Part shown: positions 19,827-28,785 of the stretch, piece after piece
How the letters are laid out: every line of letters starts with the position of its first letter
Numbering within the stretch: the stretch's first letter is position 1
DNA from: Rhodanobacter thiooxydans
GTDB lineage: Bacteria; Pseudomonadota; Gammaproteobacteria; Xanthomonadales; Rhodanobacteraceae
Direction of reading: 5' to 3'
Assembly: GCF_030291135.1 (NCBI RefSeq)
Contig: NZ_CP127409.1
Span: forward strand, 1,922,001 to 1,986,000
DNA length: 64,000 bases
Translations under genes and position numbers: made by a program
The notes under the pieces: model-generated
Seen by the model: the letters and a program-made list of their open reading frames with translations, nothing else
What the model was told of the DNA's origin: nothing
The model's database searches: none

Positions 19827-20680
19827 CTACCCCACTGCCACCACAGGATCCGCGCGCGCCGGACGAGAGGCTTCCCGGCGAAGCCGAGCTGGCCGCGCTG
19901 TATCGCCAGCTGCCGCAGAGCGAGCCCGGCCCGGCGCTGGACGCGGCCGTGCTGCGCGCCGCCGCGCAGGCGCTGGAACCGAATGGCGCGCAGCCCGCCG
20001 TCCTCGCTCCCGCAGCGCCAGCCGGGTCGGCCAGGAAACTCCGGCCACGCTGGCTGGTCGGCCTGAGCAGCGCAGCCGCCCTCGTGCTCGCCGCCGGGCT
20101 CACCTGGCGCATGCACGAATCGCCCCGAATCGAATCCGCACCGGTCGCGAACGGCAGCGTTGCACCGGTGCAGGCCAAGGGCATCGCTGCGGCATCCAAC
20201 GCACCTGCGCCACCCGCTCCGGCAGCTGCACCGCCGGAGCAAGCTGCCCCCCTGACCCTTGCCGCAACGCCTCCCGCGCGCATGGCCGCCAGGCCACGCC
20301 AGATCGTGGCCGACAAGCAGGCCGCGCCTGCCGCTCGCAAAGAGCAACTGGCAGGCGCGACGCGGCGTGCCACGGCCGAGGCGAATGCACCAGCCGACAG
20401 CGGGATTGCCGCCAAGACGGCCCAGCCCGTGGCGGCGGAAGCCGCCGCCGGTATGCCGTCCATGCAGGCCACGATGGTCGCCGCGCCGGCGCCACCCGCC
20501 GCTGCAGCCGACACCACGGCGAACACCAGCGACACGCCGGCGCAGGAACTGGACAAGATCCGGCAACTGTTCGCGCAAGGCCACGACGATGAGGCACGGC
20601 AGCGCCTGGCCGCGTTCCGGCTGGCGCATCCGCAATGGAAGCTGCCGCCGGAACTGCAGGCGACATTGCGCCAGCCATGA
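19823..20680 (+). CDS. single-pass membrane protein, probable anti-sigma partner
   Basis: A 285-residue protein with an N-terminal cytoplasmic segment of about 75 residues, one membrane helix (about 77-95, LVGLSSAAALVLAAGLTW), a long Ala/Pro-rich periplasmic linker, and a short C-terminal helical part (ELDKIRQLFAQGHDDEARQR) resembling a tetratricopeptide-like motif. No zinc-binding HxxxCxxC is visible, so it is not a standard ZAS anti-sigma factor. The assignment rests on topology and on the ATGA overlap with the sigma factor gene; its stop overlaps the next start in the same way. Confidence 0.62.
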   Translation: MTTPLPPQDPRAPDERLPGEAELAALYRQLPQSEPGPALDAAVLRAAAQALEPNGAQPAVLAPAAPAGSARKLRPRWLVGLSSAAALVLAAGLTWRMHESPRIESAPVANGSVAPVQAKGIAAASNAPAPPAPAAAPPEQAAPLTLAATPPARMAARPRQIVADKQAAPAARKEQLAGATRRATAEANAPADSGIAAKTAQPVAAEAAAGMPSMQATMVAAPAPPAAAADTTANTSDTPAQELDKIRQLFAQGHDDEARQRLAAFRLAHPQWKLPPELQATLRQP

Positions 20681-21273
20681 GCGAGGCGTTGTCCACGCTG
20701 GCCCAGCCGTGCCGCCACCAGGAAGAGATCAGGAAAAGCCGCTTCCTCGCGCTGGCCGCTCCGGTCGAGTCCACCGAACAGGCAATGGCCTTTGTGCGCG
20801 AGGTGGGTGACCCCTCCGCCACGCACAACTGCTGGGCCTGGCGCATCGGCCAGGACTACCGCTTCAACGACGACGGCGAACCTGGCGGCACCGCCGGCCG
20901 GCCGATCCTGCAGGCGATCGAGGGACAGGGCATGGACCGCGTCGCGGTCGTGGTAACGCGCTGGTACGGTGGTATCAAGCTCGGCGCCGGCGGCCTGGCG
21001 CGTGCCTATGGCGGCACCGCGGCGGAATGCCTGCGCCGCGCCGAACGCGTGACTATCGTGGCGATGGCGCGGCTGGGCCTGCGCTGCGACTTCGCCGAAC
21101 TGGCCCTGCTCAAGGCCCGCCTGAAAGACCTGCAGGCCGAGGTCGAGCACGAGGCATTCGGCGCCGACGGCGTGGAACTGCAACTGCGCCTGCCGGACAG
21201 CCGCGTCGCCGAGGCATGCCTGCGCATCAGCGACATCAGTCGTGGCCGCAGCGAGGCGCGGCGGCTGGACTGA
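20677..21273 (+). CDS. YigZ/IMPACT family protein
   Basis: A 198-residue UPF0029 protein. The N-terminal IMPACT-like domain shows KSRFLALAAPV, ATHNCWAWRIG, DDGEPGGTAGRPIL and VVVTRWYGGIKLGAGGLARAY; a DUF1949-type ferredoxin-like fold follows from about residue 130. YigZ relatives are proposed to bind the ribosome or RNA, but no reaction is established. The ATG lies in an ATGA overlap with the anti-sigma-like gene. Confidence 0.9.
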   Translation: MSEALSTLAQPCRHQEEIRKSRFLALAAPVESTEQAMAFVREVGDPSATHNCWAWRIGQDYRFNDDGEPGGTAGRPILQAIEGQGMDRVAVVVTRWYGGIKLGAGGLARAYGGTAAECLRRAERVTIVAMARLGLRCDFAELALLKARLKDLQAEVEHEAFGADGVELQLRLPDSRVAEACLRISDISRGRSEARRLD

Positions 21274-21378
21274 GCCTCCATCGCGCGGCCGCGGATTGAA
21301 TCGGCGGCAAGCCGCCCCACCTTGAACGGATCGCCCGTGCGCGGGCCCGCGTCATCCTTGATCCGCCTGCGAGAGCCC

Positions 21379-23151
21379 ATGAGCGACGCCGCCACCGACA
21401 CCTCCCGTCCTGCCCGCCGCATCGGCGCGCTGCGCGAACTCTGGCCGTTCCTGAAGCCGCACCGCGCGCTCGCGCTCGGCTGGCTGCTGTTCCTGGGCCT
21501 GTCCTCCGGCGCCTCGCTGGTGCTGCCGCTGGCCTTCCGCCACATCATCGACCAGGGTTTCGGCCACTCCAGCAACACCGTCATCAACCAGACCTTCATC
21601 GCGCTGTTCGGCGTGGCGCTGGTACTGGCCTTCGCCACCGCCGCGCGCTACTTCTGCATCACCCTGCTGAGCGAGCGGGCGCTCGCCTCGCTGCGGCAGA
21701 CGCTGTACGCGCACGTGATCCGTCTCGACGTGGGCTTCTTCGAAAAGAGCCGCGTGGGCGAGCTGCTGTCGCGCCTCAGTGCCGACACCGAGGTGGTGCA
21801 GGCGCTGATCGGCTCGGGTGTGTCGGTGGCGCTGCGCAGCGCGGTGATGCTGGTGGGTGCGGCGGTGGCGATGGTGTGGACGGCACCGTCGCTGGCCGGC
21901 CTCACCGCACTGGTGATCCCGGCGGTGATGCTGCCGATCCTGGTGTTCGGCCGCCGCGTGCAGAAGCTGTCGCGGGCCAGCCAGGACCGCCTCGCCGACG
22001 CCGCCGCGATCGCCAACGAAACGCTCAACGCCTCCACCGCGGTGAAGGCGTATGCGCGCGAGCGTATCGAGAGCACCCGCTACGGCAGCGCGATCGCCCG
22101 CGCGCTGGCCACCGCGCGCCGGCGCATCGGCATGCGCGCGCTGCTGACCATGGCGGTGATCGTGCTGGTGTTCGGCGCGATCACGCTGGTGCTGTGGGCC
22201 GGCGCACGCCACGTGCTGGCCGGCACCCTGGGCGCCGGTGTGCTGGGCCAGTTCGTGCTGTATGCGGCGTTCGCCGCCGGCTCGGTGGCGGGCCTGTCCG
22301 AAGTGTGGGGCGACGTGCTGCGCGCGGCCGGCGCGATGGAGCGCATCGGCGAACTGCTGGGCGAACGCGCCGACATCGTCGACCCGGCGCAGCCGCGCGC
22401 GCTGCCGCAACCGATGCGCGGCGAGCTGCGCTTCGACGGCGTGACCTTCCACTACCCCACCCGCCCCGATACGGCGGCGCTGCACGACTTCACTTTGACC
22501 GTGCGCCCGGGCGAGACGGTGGCCTTGGTCGGCCCCTCCGGCGCCGGCAAGAGCACGGTGTTCGCCCTGCTGTTGCGCTTCTACGACCCGCAGAGCGGCA
22601 GCATCCGCATCGACGGCGTCGACCTGCGCGAAACCACCCTGGCTGGCCTGCGTGGCGCGATCGCGCTGGTGCCGCAGGAGACCGTGATCTTCGCCGGCAG
22701 CGCCGCCGACAACATCCGCTTCGGCCGCCAGGATGCCGGCGACGACGAAGTGCGCGAGGCCGCCCGCGCCGCCGAGGCGCACGAATTCATCAGCGCGCTG
22801 GAGCACGGCTACGACGCCGAACTGGGCGAACGCGGCGTGCGCCTGTCCGGTGGCCAGCGCCAGCGCATCGCGATCGCCCGCGCGATCCTGCGCGACGCGC
22901 CGCTGCTGTTGCTGGACGAGGCCACCTCGGCGCTGGACGCGCAATCGGAAGCCGCGATCCAGCAGGCGCTGGCACGGCTCGAACAGGGCCGCACCACGCT
23001 GGTGATCGCCCACCGCCTCGCCACCGTGCAGCGCGCCGACCGCATCGTGGTGATGGACGGCGGCCGCATCGTGGCGCAGGGCACGCACGAGAGTTTGCTG
23101 GCCGAGGGCGGCCTGTACGCGGAGCTGGCAAGGCTGCAGTTCGTGGCCTGA
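21379..23151 (+). CDS. MsbA-like ABC exporter (fused TMD-NBD)
   Basis: A 590-residue half transporter with six N-terminal membrane helices (about residues 25-300) and a nucleotide-binding domain with Walker A GPSGAGKST, Q-loop LVPQETVIFAG, signature LSGGQRQR, Walker B LLLLDEATSALD and the H-loop IAHRL. This is the MsbA/LmrA class that dimerises and exports lipids, lipid-linked compounds or drugs. The start is ATG 21379, with GAGAG six bases before it; a TTG at 21322 would add 19 residues of atypical composition. No lpxK or kdsB is adjacent, so it is probably not the essential MsbA itself. Confidence 0.88.
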   Translation: MSDAATDTSRPARRIGALRELWPFLKPHRALALGWLLFLGLSSGASLVLPLAFRHIIDQGFGHSSNTVINQTFIALFGVALVLAFATAARYFCITLLSERALASLRQTLYAHVIRLDVGFFEKSRVGELLSRLSADTEVVQALIGSGVSVALRSAVMLVGAAVAMVWTAPSLAGLTALVIPAVMLPILVFGRRVQKLSRASQDRLADAAAIANETLNASTAVKAYARERIESTRYGSAIARALATARRRIGMRALLTMAVIVLVFGAITLVLWAGARHVLAGTLGAGVLGQFVLYAAFAAGSVAGLSEVWGDVLRAAGAMERIGELLGERADIVDPAQPRALPQPMRGELRFDGVTFHYPTRPDTAALHDFTLTVRPGETVALVGPSGAGKSTVFALLLRFYDPQSGSIRIDGVDLRETTLAGLRGAIALVPQETVIFAGSAADNIRFGRQDAGDDEVREAARAAEAHEFISALEHGYDAELGERGVRLSGGQRQRIAIARAILRDAPLLLLDEATSALDAQSEAAIQQALARLEQGRTTLVIAHRLATVQRADRIVVMDGGRIVAQGTHESLLAEGGLYAELARLQFVA

Positions 23152-23157
23152 CCGTAG

Positions 23158-23200
23158 CTTCCCCCTGCCTGCAGGGGGAGGTTGGAGGGGGTCAAGCTTT
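23158..23200. repeat. REP-like palindrome, family 1 copy 3
   Basis: Arms CCCCCTGC (23161-23168) and GCAGGGGG (23171-23178) flank CT, followed by AGGTTGGAGGGGGTCAAGC. It begins seven bases after the ABC exporter stop and faces copy 4 across about 60 bp. Confidence 0.82.
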
Positions 23201-23261
23201 TGACTTTGCACCCATGCCTGACGAAGAGCACCCCTCACCTGAAGGACTCCCTTCGGTCGCC

Positions 23262-23297
23262 CAACCCTCCCCTGTTGCGCAGGGGAGGGAGAAGGCT
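23262..23297. repeat. REP-like palindrome, family 1 copy 4
   Basis: Arms CCCTCCCCTG and CAGGGGAGGG flank TTGCG. The segment between copies 3 and 4 (TTTTGAC ... CTGACGAAGAGC) recurs in related form between copies 5 and 6 near 42850, so the paired unit is repeated, not just the palindrome. It lies between convergent genes and may also act as a transcription stop. Confidence 0.8.
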
Positions 23298-23301
23298 GGA
23301 A

Positions 23302-24354
23302 TCAGCCGGCCAGCGTCGCGTTGTCGATCACGAAACGGTACTTCACGTCGCTCTTCACCATGCGGTCGTAGGCCTCGTCGATCTGCTGTGCCGTGATCAT
23401 CTCGATGTCGGCGACGATGCCCTTGTCCGCGCAGAAATCCAGCATCTCCTGGGTTTCGGCGATGCCGCCGATCAGCGAGCCGGCGATGGCCCGGCGCTTG
23501 AAGATCAGGTTGGCGATGCTCGGCGACGGGTGCGGATGCTCCGGCACGCCGACCAGCACTAGGGTGCCGTCGCGTTTGAGCAGCGAGGTATATGCATCCA
23601 GCGAGTGGCTGGCGGCCACCGTGTTGAGGATCAGGTCGAAACTGCCCGCATGCGCCTTCATCTCGTCGGCGTTGCGCGAAACCACCACCGCGTCCGCACC
23701 CAGGTCCAGCGCCGCCTGGCGCTTGCTCTCCGAACTGGTGAACGCCACCACGTACGCGCCCATCGCGTGCGCGATCTTCACGCCCATGTGGCCCAGCCCG
23801 CCGATGCCGACCACGCCGACCTTCTTGCCCGGGCCGGCGTTCCAGTGCCGCAACGGCGAGTAAGTGGTGATGCCCGCGCACAGCAGCGGCGCGACCGCCG
23901 CCAGCTGCTCCTCGGGATGGCGGATCTTCAGCACGAACTTCCGGTCCACCACGATGCGCTGCGAGTAGCCGCCCAGCGTGTGGCCGGGTGCGTCCGAAGT
24001 CGGACCGTTGTAGGTGCCGACGAAGCCGTTCTCGCAGTACTGCTCCAGCCCTTCGTCGCAGGACGCGCAATGCTGGCAACTGCCCACCAGGCAGCCCACG
24101 CCCACCGTGTCGCCAAGCTTGAAGCCGGTCACCGCGCTGCCCACGGCGCTGACGTGGCCGACGATCTCGTGGCCGGGCACGCAGGGATACAACGTGCCGC
24201 CCCATTCGGAGCGCACCGTATGCAGGTCGGAATGGCAGACGCCGCAATAGGCGATGTCGATCTGCACGTCTTGCGGACCAGGCGCGCGGCGCTCGATATC
24301 GATCGGCTGCAGCGGCTTGTCGGCGGCGTGGGCGCCGTAGGCTTTGGTCGTCAT
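23302..24354 (-). CDS. zinc-dependent alcohol dehydrogenase, YahK/cinnamyl type
   Basis: A 350-residue NADP-type medium-chain dehydrogenase reducing aldehydes or oxidising alcohols. Catalytic zinc is bound through YCGVCHSDLH and PGHEIVG; structural zinc by the four cysteines of SCQHCASCDEGLEQYC. The Rossmann motif is GIGGLGHMG. It is the last gene of an operon read leftward: aldo/keto reductase, CMD-like protein, cupin, then this gene, 46 bp after the cupin. An AGGA ribosome site lies eight bases before ATG 24354. Confidence 0.92.
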   Translation of the reverse strand: MTTKAYGAHAADKPLQPIDIERRAPGPQDVQIDIAYCGVCHSDLHTVRSEWGGTLYPCVPGHEIVGHVSAVGSAVTGFKLGDTVGVGCLVGSCQHCASCDEGLEQYCENGFVGTYNGPTSDAPGHTLGGYSQRIVVDRKFVLKIRHPEEQLAAVAPLLCAGITTYSPLRHWNAGPGKKVGVVGIGGLGHMGVKIAHAMGAYVVAFTSSESKRQAALDLGADAVVVSRNADEMKAHAGSFDLILNTVAASHSLDAYTSLLKRDGTLVLVGVPEHPHPSPSIANLIFKRRAIAGSLIGGIAETQEMLDFCADKGIVADIEMITAQQIDEAYDRMVKSDVKYRFVIDNATLAG

Positions 24355-24400
24355 GGGGTTTTCCTGGCTGGGGAACGGGAGTGGGAACGAAGGAATGGGG

Positions 24401-24808
24401 TCAGGATGCCAGACCCACAAGGTATTCCTTGTCAGTGACCTTCTCCATCCATTCGACCACCTTGCCGTCCTTCGCTTCCTGGATGGCGATATGGGTCATC
24501 GCCGTGGTCGGCGTGGCGCCGTGCCAGTGCCGGTGGTTCGGTGGACAGCTGATGATGTCGCCGGCGTTGATCTCGACGATCGGGCCGCCTTCGCACTGGG
24601 TCCAGCCCTTGCCGGAGGTGACGATCAAGGTCTGTCCGAGCGGATGGGTGTGCCAGGCGCTGCGCGCACCCGACTCGAAGGTCACGAAGGCTCCGGAGAT
24701 GTTCGCGCCGTCGGCACCCTTGAATGGTGAATCGATGCGCACCTTGCCGGTGAAGTACTCAGCCGGCCCGGTGACGGAGGGCTGCGAGCCGTTGCGGATG
24801 ATGTCCAT
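24401..24808 (-). CDS. cupin domain protein
   Basis: A 135-residue single-domain cupin. The metal site is visible as [20 protein letters not shown] (two His, with Gln where Glu is common) and NHRHWHG. Start chosen at MDIIRNGSQ; the frame is open 40 codons further but overlaps the start region of nothing recognisable. Such small cupins often sit with carboxymuconolactone decarboxylase-like proteins and reductases, as here, and are suspected to act on quinones or aldehydes. The specific activity is unknown. Confidence 0.85.
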   Translation of the reverse strand: MDIIRNGSQPSVTGPAEYFTGKVRIDSPFKGADGANISGAFVTFESGARSAWHTHPLGQTLIVTSGKGWTQCEGGPIVEINAGDIISCPPNHRHWHGATPTTAMTHIAIQEAKDGKVVEWMEKVTDKEYLVGLAS

Positions 24809-24914
24809 GGTCGTTGCTCTGATGAATGAAATAGGTGCCAGACATGCGGAATGAGAGCGCGTGGCCATTCGATACTTCGAGGGACCCCGCTCATGCCTGA
24901 TCGATCGGTCTTGC

Positions 24915-25667
24915 TCAGGCCGGGGCACCCTCGTTGATCACTTTTATGGCATTCAACGTACGTGGATAACCGATGAAGGGCAAAAGCTGCGTGACGGTTG
25001 CGATGAGCGTCTGACGGTCGTTGCCCATGGCCAGGTTGCCCGCGAGGTGAGCCGTCAGCTGCGGCTCGCAGCCGCCGAGCGAGGCGAGGATGGCGAACGT
25101 CAGCAGTTCACGTGTCTGCAAATCCAGGCCGTGGCGCGTGTAGTAGTCGCCGAAGCAGTTCGCGGAGAGGAAGCGCGGGATGTGTTCGAGATCCGCGGGT
25201 GACTGCGCGGCCGACGTCTTGCTGCGGTCGCCGAAGATCCGCCTCTGCGTCTCCATCCCCTTGTCGAAGCGCGTCTGCGCCGTGGTGGTCGCCTGCGCCG
25301 GCAGCGGCAGGTCGATGCCACGTTCCTTGAACACCTCGTTGGTGGCGTGCAGGAAGTCGAACGCCCTGGCCATGCCCACGTAAGGCACAGCCTGATACAG
25401 GATCTCTTTCGCCTGCACCGGCGTCACGCCGACGTTGAGCGCGCCGCCAAGCATGACGCAGTATTCGTTCACCGCCTGGCAGGCGATCAGCGCCGCCAGT
25501 TGCACCATCAGGCGCAGGCGGATATGCATCTCGGTGGCTTCAATCACCTCGTCGAAGGCCCAGTTGTCGAAGATCTCGATCAGCTCGGGGTCGGTGACCT
25601 TCAACGTGGAGACGTGGCCGGGAAACAGTTGCTTGTGATTGCGCAGTGCGGCTTCGGTAATTGCCAT
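24915..25667 (-). CDS. carboxymuconolactone decarboxylase family protein (two CMD domains)
   Basis: A 250-residue protein with two CMD/AhpD-like helical domains: residues about 35-110 ([35 protein letters not shown]) and about 160-245 ([38 protein letters not shown]). The CxxC pair of AhpD peroxidase partners is absent, so decarboxylase/isomerase-like or stress-related activity is more likely than disulfide chemistry. It lies 21 bp after the aldo/keto reductase and before the cupin in one operon. Confidence 0.87.
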   Translation of the reverse strand: MAITEAALRNHKQLFPGHVSTLKVTDPELIEIFDNWAFDEVIEATEMHIRLRLMVQLAALIACQAVNEYCVMLGGALNVGVTPVQAKEILYQAVPYVGMARAFDFLHATNEVFKERGIDLPLPAQATTTAQTRFDKGMETQRRIFGDRSKTSAAQSPADLEHIPRFLSANCFGDYYTRHGLDLQTRELLTFAILASLGGCEPQLTAHLAGNLAMGNDRQTLIATVTQLLPFIGYPRTLNAIKVINEGAPA

Positions 25668-25689
25668 GGTGTTGCCTCATTGATCCTGG

Positions 25690-26685
<996 letters not shown>

Positions 26686-26739
26686 CTAGGGAGTGGTGAT
26701 GCGCCTAGTCTGGACCTCCCGATTTAACTTGATTAGCCG

Positions 26740-26756
26740 GTGCAATGAGAATGCAC
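26740..26756. promoter_or_regulatory. candidate LysR-type regulator binding site
   Basis: A 17-bp interrupted palindrome, GTGCA-ATGAGAA-TGCAC, lies in the 115-bp space between the divergent LysR gene and the aldo/keto reductase operon. Position and symmetry fit a LysR recognition site serving both promoters. A possible -10 (TATGAT, 26758-26763) for the LysR gene directly follows. Binding is inferred only. Confidence 0.45.
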
Positions 26757-26788
26757 TTATGATTTCCACTCATCAATGAGCTCCGGTC

Positions 26789-27682
26789 ATGGCACGCGAA
26801 AACTACAACGATCTGCTGGCCTTCCTCGCCGTGGCGCGCGAGCGCAGCTTCTCGCGGGCTGCCGCGCAGCTTGGCGTGTCGCCCTCGGCGCTCAGTCATA
26901 CCATCCGCGCCCTGGAAGCCCGGCTTGGTCTGCGCCTGCTCACCCGCACCACGCGAAACGTTGCTCCCACTGAAGCGGGCGAACGACTGTCCAGGGAGCT
27001 GACGCCGAACTTCGAGGACATCGACGCGGCGCTCGCCAACCTGAGCGAACTGCGCGACAAGCCCAGCGGCACCCTGCGCATCACCACCGGCGAACATGCC
27101 GCCAGCACCATCCTGTGGCCGGTGCTGCGCAAGCTGCTGCCGGATTACCCGGACATCCGCGTCGAGGTGATCAGCGATTCCAGCCTGACCGACATCGTGG
27201 CCGAACGCTTCGATGCCGGTATCCGTCTGGGCGAGCAGGTAGCCCGGGACATGATCGCCGTACCCATCGGTCCACCAATGCGGATGGCGGTGGTCGGCTC
27301 ACCAGGCTACCTGGCCTCACGCCCGCCGGTGAAAACACCGCGCGACCTCACCGGCCACGACTGCATCAACATCCGCTTCCTCACCCACGGCGGCCTGTAC
27401 GCCTGGGAGTTCGAGAAGAAGGGCCACGCCTTGAACGTGCGCGTGGATGGACGGCTGACTTTCAACAGTACTCGCCACATCCTCGCAGCGACACTCGATG
27501 GCTTCGGCCTGGCCTGCGTGCCCGAAGATATGGTCGAGACGGACATTGCTGACGGCAAATTGCAACGCCTCCTCGCCGACTGGTGTCCACCCTTTCCCGG
27601 CTACCACCTCTACTACCCAAGCCGACGGCAATCTTCGCCGGCGTTCTCGTTGTTGGTGAAAGCGCTGCGAAAAAGCAGCTGA
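26789..27682 (+). CDS. LysR family transcriptional regulator
   Basis: A 297-residue regulator with an N-terminal winged helix (residues 5-64: FLAVARERSFSRAAAQLGVS, ALSHTIRALEARLG, LLTRTTRNVAPTEAG) and a C-terminal effector domain (about 90-295). It is transcribed away from the aldo/keto reductase-CMD-cupin-alcohol dehydrogenase operon, the usual arrangement for a LysR protein controlling the neighbouring operon. It resembles regulators that sense aldehydes or other reactive electrophiles, but the ligand is unknown. Confidence 0.93.
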   Translation: MARENYNDLLAFLAVARERSFSRAAAQLGVSPSALSHTIRALEARLGLRLLTRTTRNVAPTEAGERLSRELTPNFEDIDAALANLSELRDKPSGTLRITTGEHAASTILWPVLRKLLPDYPDIRVEVISDSSLTDIVAERFDAGIRLGEQVARDMIAVPIGPPMRMAVVGSPGYLASRPPVKTPRDLTGHDCINIRFLTHGGLYAWEFEKKGHALNVRVDGRLTFNSTRHILAATLDGFGLACVPEDMVETDIADGKLQRLLADWCPPFPGYHLYYPSRRQSSPAFSLLVKALRKSS

Positions 27683-27963
27683 CAAAAACGGCGCTGGTCG
27701 CGCAACGACAAACCTGTCCCGGCGGAAGAGCGGCCAAGGACAGAGCGGCCCTGCCGATCGACCAGACGCTGCGCAGGGCAAGGGAAGTTCCAACCCCCAC
27801 GCCTGCATGAGCGAAAGAGGAAACCCGACCATTCCTTCGTGCCGAGTCTGCTGGAGCGCTGGCGGCGGGTGCCCACGGCATGGAAATACTTCGACAGGCC
27901 CCGCACGGAACCGATCTCAACGGCAGGCGACATCCCCAGCCTGCCGCGTCGATATCCACGCCA

Positions 27964-28608
27964 TCAGTTCGAGTCGGGTGTAATCCGCTTCGCCGACACC
28001 GTGCCGGTGACTCTCCCCAACACCGTTGTGCCATTCGGCGCGAACTGGGTAATCGAGACGCTGCCCGCATAGGTGTCGCCGCCGGCCCCGAGCTGAAGCT
28101 GCTCGCGGATATTGGTCGGCCCGATGAAGATGGTCCCGGTCGGGTCCCATGACAGCGCGTAATGGTTGAGCTTGTAGCCGTAGACGCTGGTGTGCCGAAA
28201 AACGCCCAGGCAGAAATTGCTGGTCATCGGGGCCCGGCCGGAATTCATGATTTCGGTGCCATCGGCGTGCCAGGACACGAAACCCGCATCCAGCTGGGCG
28301 CCGTCCGGGATGCCGACATTGCCCTTCGAGGTGAAGGTGAATTGCCACAGGCCGGTGATCGGATCGAGTTGCTGCAGGAGGTTGTCGGCGCTGACCGCGG
28401 CACTATTGGCCGCTGGCGAAGCCTGCAGGGCTGCCGCCGCCTCGACGGCCGCGGCCGCGCTGTCGGGTAGCGCGTGCGGCAACGACCAGTGGGGCGAGCT
28501 CATGCTGCGGTAGTCGGTGAGGTTGCAGGCGTGCGCCCCGGTGGAAAGCGTGGCGGCGGCCGTGCCCAGGATGGCAATGGCGATGGCGGTGTGCAGACGG
28601 GTATTCAT
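27964..28608 (-). CDS. secreted protein of unknown function
   Basis: A 214-residue protein with a cleavable signal peptide (about residues 1-27, ending THAHA-like as STGAHA) and a mature part with an Ala-rich stretch followed by a beta-rich domain starting at GLWQFTFTSKG. The mature chain has two cysteines. No family was recognised; the GLWQFTF and GYKLNHYALSWDPTG strands suggest a lipocalin-like or calycin barrel, which is only an impression. GGAG precedes ATG 28608. It is divergent from the winged-helix/NTPase regulator. Confidence 0.75.
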   Translation of the reverse strand: MNTRLHTAIAIAILGTAAATLSTGAHACNLTDYRSMSSPHWSLPHALPDSAAAAVEAAAALQASPAANSAAVSADNLLQQLDPITGLWQFTFTSKGNVGIPDGAQLDAGFVSWHADGTEIMNSGRAPMTSNFCLGVFRHTSVYGYKLNHYALSWDPTGTIFIGPTNIREQLQLGAGGDTYAGSVSITQFAPNGTTVLGRVTGTVSAKRITPDSN

Positions 28609-28785
28609 GGCAGGTCTCCTCGCTGGATATTGGACCGGTGACTGGCCGCGCCGAGGCGGCGAGGACGTCACCGTGGAGCGTGCTATGCGCCAATCCGGGA
28701 TTCATGAGGACGCGATAGGGAAATGATGAGAAATCGCGGCTTAAACGCTTGAACACGCCGTGCCACCCGGCGTGATAATGCGGCC

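Noticed and set aside
19063..23297. Palindromic repeats considered as a CRISPR array
   Set aside because: Copies are palindromic, paired, variable in arm sequence and not regularly spaced with unique spacers; no cas gene is present.
27683..27963. Space after the LysR gene searched for a gene or RNA
   Set aside because: Short frames on both strands lack ribosome sites and recognisable composition; nothing supported.
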